Source: Aegilops tauschii subsp. strangulata
Taxonomy: Eukaryota; Streptophyta; Magnoliopsida; Poales; Poaceae
DNA: 64,000 bases
Reading direction: 5' to 3'
Assembly (NCBI RefSeq): GCF_002575655.3
Contig: NC_053037.3
Coordinates: 448,849,793-448,913,792 of the forward strand
Shown one piece after another: positions 1 to 10,083 of the stretch. The position numbers and the translations under genes are program-made. The notes beneath the pieces were generated by a model, which saw only the letters and a list, made by a program, of their open reading frames with translations, was not told where the DNA came from and did no database searches. Numbering within the stretch: position 1 is the stretch's first letter; each line of letters begins with the position of its first letter.

Positions 1-233
1 TTTTCATGGTTTGCACTTTCTAGTACACTATTACACCCATGGCCATTAATCACTTTCTAGTAGTTATATAAACTCGAACTGCTTGCTCATGAAAAAATCA
101 TCGTCACATCAGTTTAGATATTTAATCACAGTTGCAGCTTGCAACAGAAATTTAACTCTTTATTGAGACTAATATTGGAAATATATATATATGATTGCAG
201 TATCAATGTCATTATGAGAAAATGTGTCACCTT

Positions 234-3200
234 CTATATCTGCTCAAGCACAATAACATCCCCATCAATCTCGATGTCTCTGATGTGAGCTATCTTGACT
301 CGGTCCTGCCCACCTTCTTGGCATCGTTGCTTAATTTTTGGGCATTGATTGATGTAAAGCTCCTTGAGCCCCCTTGGCAGACCTTCTTCTGGCAAGCTTT
401 CAAGCTCACGACAGTTGGAGATATGTAGTGTTTCAAGTGAGGAGACTTCATGCAGACCAGGAGGCAAACACTGGAGGTCATCACAGCGTGATATGTCTAA
501 GAACTGAAGTGTGTGAGGTAAAAGCTCCAGTGGAAAGTTACTGATGTCAGGGTAGTCAGCAATTTGGTAGTCAGAAATTTGAAAATGCTTGAGAAGAGGA
601 CAGTATTGTAGGCCATCTAGAAGTACATGTGCTAACAGAGAGCAAGATACTAGACGGATTTCCTCAACTGAAGCGGGAAGCAAGCCTCGCTCCAGGGCTG
701 TCCAAGGTACCAGGCAAGGGCACTCGTAGATGTGCAGGAACTGAAGTGATGTAAGTGGACGGAAACACTCTTCTGGTAGCGAAACAAGCTCTTCACAGTG
801 GGCTACTGTTAGACTCTTGAGGGCTGTCAGATTATGTGAAAGCAAGCCTACACGCAGAGATGTTAGATTCGGGCAACCATTGATGTATAGAAATGTTAGA
901 GAAGACGGACAAGCTTCTTTTTGAAGATCTGGAAGTGACTCAAGTCCAGCTTCATCTATCCTCAGTGTTGTAAGTGTTGGTGGAACAGGGGGTAACTTCT
1001 TCAGCTTGGGGCAACTGATGAGACCAAGTTCAGTTAATTGAGGGAACAACTGATCAGCATCATCAAAAATCCACTCTCCCAGCTTCGGCATATCTTCCAA
1101 CAGAAGCTCTTCTAAAGCTGGAAAACATTTTATTTGCCCAAGTCCTGTGAACTCGTGTCCAATTTGTGTCACCTCAGTTGCTCCTGCTATATTGAGATTT
1201 TTAAGGAAAGGAAGTTGGCCTAATGGCGGGAGAACTGTGCATCTGCAGTTGCATATATGGGTGGTTTGCAGATTAGGAAGAAATGAAGAAGCGAGCCAGC
1301 TCGGGAACCTCACCCCTGGAAAACCTTTAATCATCAATTCCTTGAGATCGATATGTGGTTGAAGGCCTTCCAGAACTTCGTCTTGCTGATCTGAAGGAGT
1401 AAGTTTGCAGTCCTCATCCCATATAAAGTGTAGAGCTCGAAGATGTTCTTTGGTTTTCAACTTCGCACAAATTGCATCTTGTTCATCAGCCACATTGTTG
1501 AGGCCACGAATGGTAAGTTTTCCTTGCAGCTGATCCATGTTTCTTAACTCTGTGATGTTGTGTCTGGGGCGTTTCAAGACAACAAATTCTTCTAATTCCT
1601 GTAGGCAGATCAAATTTCCAATTCCTGGTATCCTTAACAGTAGCCTTGTGCTTCCCTCTAAGTGGCGCAGATTAGTGAGCTTAGTGATGCCATGTGGCAC
1701 TTCCCTTAGTGAGCTGCAGTTGTTCAGCTTCAGTATTTGCAAGTTATAGAGCTTGACAATAGATGCTGGTAATGTTTTTATTTCAGTGCTGCTGAGATCT
1801 AGGAAGCGAAGTTGTTTCAGATTCCCTATAGACTCTGGTAATTCCTTAAGACCTCTTCCATGCATATCAAGAACTCTAAGGAATTGAAGTTTCATAAAGA
1901 CACCATCAGGAAACCGAGACATTTTAGAATTGTATCCATGCATGAGAATTAGTGTTCTTAACTTCCTAAACCCATACAGTGGATCAAAATGCTTGGTCCC
2001 GGCACCGGTGCATGGAAATGAAAGATGACGGGTCTTTATGGCATTGTCGTATCTTGTCCCATCCTCAAATCGTTCACAGTGTTCCATGGAAACTGATATA
2101 GCAAGGTCATGCATTGCATCATGCATCACATAGTTCTCCTTGTAGGGCTGGAAAAAAGACCTGCTTACTAGCTCATTAAAATATGCATTACCAGAATCCT
2201 CCAGTATCTTCTTTCTAGATTGCCTGATGAAACCAAGTGCTAGCCAAATCTTAACCAGCTTCTCTTTACTGAATATATAATCTTTTGGATACACGGAACA
2301 GAATGCAAAGCACTGCTTCAGATGTGGTGGTAAATGGTTATAGCTTAGCCGCAGAGCTGGCAATATGTTATTTTTGTCTGCTGGTAGCTCCCATATATCA
2401 CTTCTTAGTATCCCCTTCCACTCCCCTTCATCTGCTTTGCAGAAGAGGAGGCTCCCTAATGCTTTCGATGCGAGAGGCAATCCCTTCAGCTTCTTCACAA
2501 TTTGCCTTCCTATCACCTCCAGCTGCGGGTATGTGCTGCAGTCACCATCCCTGAATGCATGGCTCTTGAATACAGACCAGCTGTCGTCATCCGATAGTTG
2601 CTGTAACTTGTAGGGCTCTAGCCCTCCCATGATTCTGCCAACATTCTCATTGCGCGTTGTAACCACTATCTTGCTTCCAAGCCCTCCTGAAATTAGGGCT
2701 GCTCTGTAGCTGAGCCATTTATCATAGTCTTCATTCCAGACATCGTCCAAGACAAGCAAGTACCTCTTGCCCCGCAACACTCTAGAGAGTGTTTCCTGCA
2801 GCATGTTCATGTTGGTGCTAGGAAAGGATTGGTCATAGGCAGCAGCCTCGAGAGTTTCTTGTGTCAGTTTTCTCCCGTCAAAGCATTCAGACACATAGAT
2901 CCAGATCCTCAATTCAAAGTGTTCTTTCACCCTTTCATCATTGTACACCATCTGCATGAGAGTTGTCTTACCAAGCCCCCCCATGCCAACAACTGGAATA
3001 ACACAAACATTGCAGGAACTGTGCCTATTATCAGATAGCATGAGCCTCACCATTTCCTCTCTGTCTCCCTCCCTGCCAAACAGAGCTGAACTATCCACAA
3101 GAGAGCTCGACTGTGGCCTCTCCGGCGTCTCACGCCTGCTCATTTCACCCAACATCTGGAGCCCAATCGTGTCGCGTTCTCTTGCAATTTTATCCAACCT

Positions 3201-3587
3201 CTCCAATATCCCGCTAATCTTACGCTTTATCCTGTACTGGTACAGATTCCTACGCAGGAAGGAAGAAGGGGAACCGACACTTGCCTTGGTGGAGAGTTTC
3301 ACCTTCCTCTTCTTCAGATACATAATCTTGGCTGTATACCTGTCGAGCAGATCATCTAGGTCGTATGCGACGTCCTTGAGCTTCGCTAGCCAGCCCCGCA
3401 CGGACGCGTCTGCCAGCTGCTTCGCCTCGGCGTCGTCGAGGAAGGCCTGTAGCTGAGAGAGAATCTGGGAGAGGCTCTCCAGCTTGCCATGGATGCCCCT
3501 GCAAGACTTGAAGTGGTCGAGAAGTGCTTCAGACAATTTCTGGAACAGGGTTTGCATGAAGGCTCCTAAGATTGCCTCTGCTGCCAT
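234..3587 (-). CDS. CC-NB-LRR (CNL) disease resistance protein, RGA2-like, intron-free
   Basis: Intracellular immune receptor of 1117 aa, complete in one exon. I chose the ATG at 3587 because MAAEAILGAF is the usual CNL amino terminus; the frame stays open 62 codons further up. Residues 1-150 form the Rx-type coiled coil, with an EDVID-like AYDLDDLLD near 74-82. The NB-ARC domain follows: P-loop GMGGLGKTT at 201-209, kinase-2 YLLVLDDVW at 276-284, RNBS-B KIVVTTR at 306-312, GLPL at 369-372, RNBS-D CFAFCSVYP at 427-435 and MHD at 488-490. The rest (about 510-1117) is leucine-rich repeats. In the family the NB-ARC domain binds and exchanges nucleotide as a switch, and the LRRs help recognise pathogen effectors. 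No key motif is missing, so the gene looks functional. No integrated decoy domain is seen and the ligand is unknown. Confidence 0.93.
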   Translation of the reverse strand: MAAEAILGAFMQTLFQKLSEALLDHFKSCRGIHGKLESLSQILSQLQAFLDDAEAKQLADASVRGWLAKLKDVAYDLDDLLDRYTAKIMYLKKRKVKLSTKASVGSPSSFLRRNLYQYRIKRKISGILERLDKIARERDTIGLQMLGEMSRRETPERPQSSSLVDSSALFGREGDREEMVRLMLSDNRHSSCNVCVIPVVGMGGLGKTTLMQMVYNDERVKEHFELRIWIYVSECFDGRKLTQETLEAAAYDQSFPSTNMNMLQETLSRVLRGKRYLLVLDDVWNEDYDKWLSYRAALISGGLGSKIVVTTRNENVGRIMGGLEPYKLQQLSDDDSWSVFKSHAFRDGDCSTYPQLEVIGRQIVKKLKGLPLASKALGSLLFCKADEGEWKGILRSDIWELPADKNNILPALRLSYNHLPPHLKQCFAFCSVYPKDYIFSKEKLVKIWLALGFIRQSRKKILEDSGNAYFNELVSRSFFQPYKENYVMHDAMHDLAISVSMEHCERFEDGTRYDNAIKTRHLSFPCTGAGTKHFDPLYGFRKLRTLILMHGYNSKMSRFPDGVFMKLQFLRVLDMHGRGLKELPESIGNLKQLRFLDLSSTEIKTLPASIVKLYNLQILKLNNCSSLREVPHGITKLTNLRHLEGSTRLLLRIPGIGNLICLQELEEFVVLKRPRHNITELRNMDQLQGKLTIRGLNNVADEQDAICAKLKTKEHLRALHFIWDEDCKLTPSDQQDEVLEGLQPHIDLKELMIKGFPGVRFPSWLASSFLPNLQTTHICNCRCTVLPPLGQLPFLKNLNIAGATEVTQIGHEFTGLGQIKCFPALEELLLEDMPKLGEWIFDDADQLFPQLTELGLISCPKLKKLPPVPPTLTTLRIDEAGLESLPDLQKEACPSSLTFLYINGCPNLTSLRVGLLSHNLTALKSLTVAHCEELVSLPEECFRPLTSLQFLHIYECPCLVPWTALERGLLPASVEEIRLVSCSLLAHVLLDGLQYCPLLKHFQISDYQIADYPDISNFPLELLPHTLQFLDISRCDDLQCLPPGLHEVSSLETLHISNCRELESLPEEGLPRGLKELYINQCPKIKQRCQEGGQDRVKIAHIRDIEIDGDVIVLEQI

Positions 3588-4150
3588 GGGAGCTTTGTTT
3601 CCTTGTTTTTCAGTTGTTTGACTGTGTGAGAAGGCAGAAGGGGAAGAAAGGCTGAAAGGAGTAGACACTGGTGAGGACTGAGGACCATGTGCTTTTGGGG
3701 ACGTGTTGACTTGGATGGTGCTTGGCCATTTCCATGCATTTTCCTTATCCTGGGCATCAGTAGCAACTAGCAAGTGGTGAATTCTCTTCCATGTGAAACC
3801 AAGCCAGAAAGGTCTTCTGAAAATTTCAGTTTGAACTTTGCAAGCGTGTGTCTCTGGTTAACTATGCCTAGTCATGTTAGGTGAAGGTTCTGCTTATGGT
3901 CGTGCAGTACAGTTCATGAGACTCATCTTCAACACAAACGATTATTTAAGCAGGAGAAGAACCATCCCCTGGCTTGGAGATATTTAACTGCTCCTTTGGA
4001 CAGAGAGCCTTTCGTGGTGGATGGTGGATGGTATACGGTGTACCTAACTTCTGGTTTTCACACCTCACTATCGCTGAGTGACAGGACCTAATCATTGTGG
4101 TTCCTTTCGAAGTGACACTGAACAAAAATGAAAAATAAGTGGGCAGTTCT
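3588..4150. other. upstream region of the CNL gene
   Basis: This is the 5' side of the minus-strand receptor gene. The first 186 bases keep the receptor frame open up to an ATG at 3773, but the extension is Ser/Pro-rich and does not resemble a CNL domain, so I treat it as 5' leader. An AT-rich TTAAATA-like stretch near 3942-3948 could be a weak TATA element. No separate gene is visible. Confidence 0.4.
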
Positions 4151-4154
4151 ATAA

Positions 4155-4900
4155 TTCTAAGGGCCTCTTTTGGTTTGCGAGATTTCAAAAATGCAACACA
4201 AGAATAGAAAATACAGAAATTTGGTGTCATGGCATGTTAAATAAATCCTATATGAACTGAAAACACGGGAATATGTAATAAAAATTATTTGGCTGTGCCA
4301 TAGGAAACGCATGATCTTTTCTAAATGATTAGGTGCGTGCCACATTTCTCAATTTATGCAAATATAAAACATATATAGCCTTCTTTATGCCTTGTGCAAA
4401 AATGTGTTCCTTCAATATCTTAGTTGCAGATGCGATTTGTTTAATGGAATGACTGCCATGGATATACATAAAACTTTTCATGGGGATGCTGCTGTTGTTT
4501 TACTTTTGGCACTTTCTGCGAAAAATTAAACATTCTGCTGATCAATATTTCTCTCTCTCTCTCTCTCTCTGTTGAGGGAAATCAATGTTTCCTCTAGGCT
4601 TCAGGATATGATGCCAGGAGGTGTTAGGGTGTGTTTGGTTCAAGCCCAAGTTTACGTCACCAAAACTTGGCTTGCCCAAGATATGATTCATTATACCAGA
4701 ACTTTGCTGTTTGATTCAGCTGAAACTTGGCTTAAATAATTTTCATACATAATTATATCAGAGTTGAAGACTATTTGGTATTTCCAAGATATCATCACTA
4801 TATTAGTAACTTTCTTGTTTGATTCAGGTGAATTTCTGCCTTTATTTGAACTCTGAAGATAGTCGTAACCACCTTTGGTTCTCCAGTCTGAAGAATGTGA
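4155..4900. repeat. intergenic MITE-like fragments and CT microsatellite
   Basis: Two stretches begin like grass hAT/Harbinger-type MITE ends: GGGCCTCTTTTGGTTTG at about 4160 and GGGTGTGTTTGGTTCAAGC at about 4627. No matching opposite terminus or target duplication was found, so they are probably truncated. A (CT)n run lies at about 4551-4571. No reading frame of note. Confidence 0.35.
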
Positions 4901-4934
4901 TGCCTGTGAAGCTACCAACGAAGGGGAGATTGCT

Positions 4935-5690
4935 GGAGTGTATGCAAAACACACTCCATGAGCTGAGCTGACAAAGAAAGACCTCTTACAGTTATTTGAT
5001 GAAGTGATGACTGGCTTCTGCTTGGCCTATGGTAGGGATCGATCAAGTGTGCTTTGGGATGGGACCACTCCTGACTTGGCAACATCAGGGATGATCATTG
5101 GCATGTTTGGAATCTTTTTGACAGACGGTTCTGCAAATGCCAAGAAGAGCTGCTATTGCGGCGTTTTTTGAGGTTACGCCAAGGTATGGTGCTACTACCA
5201 GAAGAAGGATCTTGTCTGGCACCTTTCCGGATCAAGGCGGCCGCGTCGAGGCGACTGAGAAAGTTCTTCAACGGGTGTAGCAGGTTCAGTGTCCGCGTCT
5301 CCAGGCATTTTGCTGCCCCCTTGTTGGCTTCATGCTGCTGATTGACTGATTTTATGAGATATGCAGAAGCGCCATGATCCATCTTACTTGCTGGCCTGTA
5401 TATGATTTTGCTGGTTTAGCTGGCCTTGCAGCACGCAGCATCTCCTGTGCTGCATGTGTCCTGTCTGCCCACTAGCCACCCGATGGATACTCCCTGATAA
5501 ACATTATTTTCAGAAGTGAACTTGGTCTAAAGCACATGCAGGACTTTGTTCTAGCATGTGGAGAATCAATCCACAGAATCCTCGACTCTCTTACGGCACA
5601 CCGTGAAAATGACCCTGATGAATCTGCCATTGGTGCCTGGCCTCTGCAAGTCAACAGCCCGTGGGGTGGAGGAGATTATCCGGATAGATC
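4935..5690 (+). other. unrecognised gene-like stretch between the CNL and dihydropyrimidinase genes
   Basis: Several plus-strand segments read like coding sequence although no single long frame exists. One runs from about 4985 to 5150 and another from 5536 (starting MQDFVLACGESIHRI) to about 5690. They differ in composition from the AT-rich flanks. I do not recognise the protein. They could be exons of a decayed gene, a captured fragment in a transposon, or the distal 5' region of the neighbouring gene. Confidence 0.25.
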
Positions 5691-5852
5691 GGGGCGCACC
5701 AACCAATCCGGAGCTTTTCTGTTGGACAGATACTCTGCTAACAGAGAGAGAAGCCGTGAAACAAACCAACAAACTAGTACCACTACTACTCTGCTGCGAT
5801 TTGCGACGAGCGAATCGCGGCTAGCAGGAGTTGGAAAGTGGCGGCCCAAGCC

Positions 5853-8800
5853 ATGGCGACGCCCTGCCGCCTCCGCCTCCTGCTCGTCCTGCTCGCCGCC
5901 GTCGCCGTCGCGGCGTCTCACCCGGCACACGAGGTGGGCGCCCCGCTTCTTCTCACGTTTCTTGTTTGATTACGCTGGTTGGTTTTCTTCTTACGCGGTT
6001 GGATTTTGGTTGTGCGCGCGTGAAGTTCTGCGCGGCCGCGGGAGGAGGAGGAGGAGGCGCCGGCGGCTGCGGAGGAGGAGGGGACGGCACGAGGATCCTG
6101 ATCAAGGGCGGGACGGTGGTGAACGCGCACCGGGCGGAGGAGGCAGACGTCTACATCGAGGACGGCGTCGTCGTCGCCGTCCGGCCGAACATCCCGGTGA
6201 GTTCTCGCTCTGCGTTTGGGAGATTCGTTCTTTCAGAATCTTGGGATCGGGGAGGCAGAGGTTTGACCTCTGAGACCAAGGAGCCACTCTGCTGCGCACA
6301 CCTGTACGAGCTACGAGTACGATACCAGTTTGGGTGCTTTGGGATTGCTGCCGCTGCTTATTTTAAGGCGAACTGACACTGCTAGCTCGCCACAAAATCT
6401 CACGGTAAACTTGAAAAGTACCGATGGGAATCTGCGGGGACAGTAAACGGTAGATTTAGACTGTTCACCTTATTTTTCTTTCTTTTTTGCTATATTTCCT
6501 TTGGCATGAAGTGAAATGCTCTGATGAAATCATGTCCTTCCTTGCTGTCCAACCTAGCCAATTAATTATCTTCTGTTTTCATGTTACATTTAGGTTGGTG
6601 ACGATAATGTCAGAGTGATTGATGCAACTGGAAAATATGTCATGCCAGGTGATTTCTTGCAATAGTTCTGAATACTACTGATAATTCAGTCGGTACTAGT
6701 CTATCATCAGTTCATCAGGCTTCTGCGAAATATCACAGGTGGAATTGACCCGCACACCCACCTGGAGATGGAGTTCATGGGAACTGTAACCATAGATGAC
6801 TTCTATAGTGGTCATGCCGCAGCACTGGCTGGTGGGACGACAATGCACATCGACTTTGTCATTCCAGTGAACGGGAACTTGACTGCGGGCTTGGAATCCT
6901 ACAAACACAAAGCAGAAAAGGCTGCTATGGACTATGGATTTCACATGGCCATTACCAAGTGGAATGATGAGGTTTCGAGGGAAATGGAAGTGATGGTCAA
7001 GGAACATGGTGGGTGCATACTCTCTTCTGCATTCTTGGACTATTCGGTTCATGACGAAGATCCTCTGTGCCAAATTTTCAGGGATCAATTCTTTCAAGTT
7101 CTTCATGGCATATAAAGGTTCCTTGATGGTGACGGACGACCTCCTCCTTCAAGGCTTACAGAAATGCAAGTCTCTTGGTGCACTGGCTATGGTTCATGCA
7201 GAGAACGGGGATGCTGTTGCTGAGGGACAGCAGCGGATGATTGACCTTGGGATAACTGGTCCAGAAGGGCATGCTCTCTCAAGACCTCCAGTTGTAATTC
7301 CTTTGTCTTGACGGGTTCATGTTTTTTTTGTTGACAAAATTCAAGTCCTTGATGAGATAGCTTTAACATGAAATTTGTGCTTTCCTCTCACAGGAAGGTA
7401 GTGATGAGTCAATTAAGTTTCTCTTCTTTTCTGCAGTTGGAAGGCGAGGCAACTTCACGGGCAATTCGATTAGCAAAATTCGTCAATACACCGTTGTATG
7501 TTGTTCATGTGATGAGTACTGATGCAATGGAAGAGATTGCCAAGGCTAAAAGAGAAGGTATGGTGCCTGGCCATTTGGTTCAAACAAGTTCCTCATCAAT
7601 GCAAATTAAGACAGAGTTATTTTATGAACATTTACTTTCAGAACATTGGCTAGTTTCGGCTTTGTACAAAAAAAATCAGGACTGGGTCGGTCCCAGAATA
7701 ACTTGTTGGGGCTTCAGAACTAAGTGGTCCCACGGGATTGATAATACCCCAAATCTAAGTACTAAGTTGATTTAAATTTTCAACGCGTGTCAAATTGTGA
7801 AACAAACTGTAAGTTGATGTCAGCTCAAACTTTGCAGGTCAGAGAGTCATCGGGGAACCTGTGGTATCTGGGCTAGTCCTTGATGATTCTTGGCTTTGGG
7901 ATCCTGACTTTGCAACTGCTTCAAAGTAAATAGAACACACACAATCAGTATATGTTTATGTAGCTGTGGTTCCTCTTATTTCATATCTTGCTTCTAGGTA
8001 TGTGATGAGTCCTCCAATCCGGGAAGCAGGGCATAATAAAGCACTTCAAGCTGCTCTTTCATCAGGAATATTACAGGTGACACGCTTGAATCCAGAATCC
8101 CACCTTAATTTCCTGAAGTGTGAAGTTGTGGAGTCCTTAAAATAAAGCGCTTCAAGCTGGTGTTTAGCCTCTGCTTGAAGATTGTTCGAGGCGGTAAATT
8201 ATAAAAGGAATATTATTTTCTGAAAATATTGTTTGTACATTGTCTACTATGGAGACGGAAACATCCCTTGAATAAGCACCAAACTGTTCTTTGTTCCTAT
8301 GCAGCTTGTGGGAACTGATCATTGCACCTTCAATTCCACTCAGAAAGCTTTCGGTTCTGATGATTTCAGGAAGATTCCCAATGGCGTAAATGGTAAGCCA
8401 TAGGGCTTGAACAAAGGAAACTGTGTTGTGTCATTGCAAATGGAAGCTGGCTAAGGCATCTCTCTTTTCATTACTTGATCCCAGGTATTGAAGAAAGGAT
8501 GCATATAATTTGGGATAGCATGGTGGTAAGTTTTGATTTCAAATGTTGTTTTTCGTGATGGGTACTAAGTTGGTTCCATTGCCGGTATTTCTGTTTTCTG
8601 ACTTCATTCAATATATGTACAGGAGACCGGCAAGATCACAGTCACCGATTATGTGAGAGTGACAAGCACAGAATGGTAGTGCAGAAATTCTATAGCTACA
8701 TCAAAACAAAATCAGAAAAACAAAACAAGAAGCAAACAGTTTTAAAGTATAATGATGCATACTACTCTCTAATCTTCTCAGTGCCAAGATCTTCAACATA

Positions 8801-9216
8801 TACCCTCGCAAAGGAGCAATCCTCAAGGGATCTGATGCAGACATCATCATCCTGAACCCCAAGAGGAGCTTCGCGATGGGCACGCGCACACACCATTCGA
8901 GGTCCGACACGAACGTGTACGAGGGCAGAAAAGGAAAGGTTGGCTCCCCACAACTCACAACTGTTAATCCGACATAATACTCGATATCCAACCTGTGGAT
9001 GTTTCTGTCTGATTGGTGTAGGGAATGGTAGAGGTGACCATCTCAAGAGGGCGAGTGGTGTGGGAGGATGGCAATCTGAACGCCGTGCCCGGTGCAGGAA
9101 GATACGTCAGGACACCGCCTTTCGGCTACTTCTTCGACGGCCTTGACAAGTCGGATGCCGTCTACAGGGCTTCCCTCCGAGCACCTGTACGGCGTGGTGA
9201 GGCTGCTGCTGCTTAA
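5853..9216 (+). CDS. PYD2: dihydropyrimidinase (5,6-dihydropyrimidine amidohydrolase)
   Basis: Second enzyme of reductive pyrimidine catabolism: it opens dihydrouracil and dihydrothymine to N-carbamoyl-beta-amino acids. Thirteen exons with GT-AG borders: 5853-5933, 6026-6196, 6594-6648, 6739-7008, 7082-7293, 7437-7557, 7838-7925, 7998-8076, 8305-8392, 8485-8525, 8623-8675, 8782-8938, 9022-9216. Together they give 1611 nt (536 aa plus stop), close to the usual plant length, and all phases agree. Residues 1-22 are a hydrophobic signal peptide ending AVAVAAS, fitting the secretory/ER location reported for the Arabidopsis enzyme. A Gly-rich linker (about 30-46) precedes the amidohydrolase fold. 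Metal-site motifs are present: HTH at 108-110, FKFFMAYK at 197-204 (bears the carbamylated lysine), VHAENGD, VVHVMS and GTDHCTFN. The gene converges on the TGA gene downstream. Confidence 0.95.
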
Positions 9217-10083
9217 CTGTGTTCCACGGCTGGTCTCATGGCATCCATGACTGTACCACTATCCTATCTGGTTCAAGAACAAATTGCACCTAAAGGTGAA
9301 CGCCGTCTGCTCCATGTGTAGCTTCCTTGTACATACAATCTGCCTCGTTTATATCCAAATTCGAATATAGGTGAAACTGTAAAGTTAATTATGCATACAA
9401 GGCACTTCATTTTATTTTCTTGCGAACATACAAATCACATTTCTGATTGGGGAAATTGCAAATTCGCTCGAGTTTCGCTGTGTCCTGATGTCAAATAAGT
9501 TTGGGAGTCTGGCACAACTTCCAGGATCATAGTTATACCAGAAGCACACGTTATAACAGGCACAGTTATAATTCGGATGATGCATGCCCGCTAAAAAGGG
9601 AATGAGGATGATCACACTTCTTTTTGTGAAACAGTTTATCACATACAGTATTAGTGTATGAAGCGTGATCCATGAACTTGGCTTTTCTTCAAAAGAACAG
9701 AACTGGTGTAGAGATGTTTATGAATCTGAAAACATGTCACCTCGTCAGGCGGTATGATTTATTTAGGCGATTATACACCACAAGAACATCACATCATAGG
9801 ATCTCAAATTATTCTGCAAGTATTTACATCCCCATGTTTTCAAAAATGCTACGAACTTGTTCAATAGTTGGTAATTTGATGTCATCTACAGGCAGCAATA
9901 TCCACTGAACATTCACCGTAAATGTTCCTGACATGATTCTGATCCAAACTGCTCGCCGATACAAGAACATTATGAAGAATCTAGGGAGTAGGGAATACCT
10001 GAATTCCTATGGGGCTGGCTAGTACAACACTCAAGATACAGCACCTAATATTATTAATTATCCTATTTATGAATGGATTCAAT
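9217..10083. other. convergent intergenic spacer
   Basis: An 867-bp gap between the 3' ends of the dihydropyrimidinase and TGA genes. It should hold both 3' UTRs. It is AT-rich, with only short reading frames and no transposon terminus that I can see. Confidence 0.6.

Noticed and set aside
2941..3456. A 171-codon plus-strand frame
   Set aside because: It lies opposite the NB-ARC and coiled-coil coding region of the CNL and has no domain; it is a shadow frame.
5536..6376. Long plus-strand frames across the start of dihydropyrimidinase
   Set aside because: They read through the first intron or out of frame; the spliced model explains the conserved protein.
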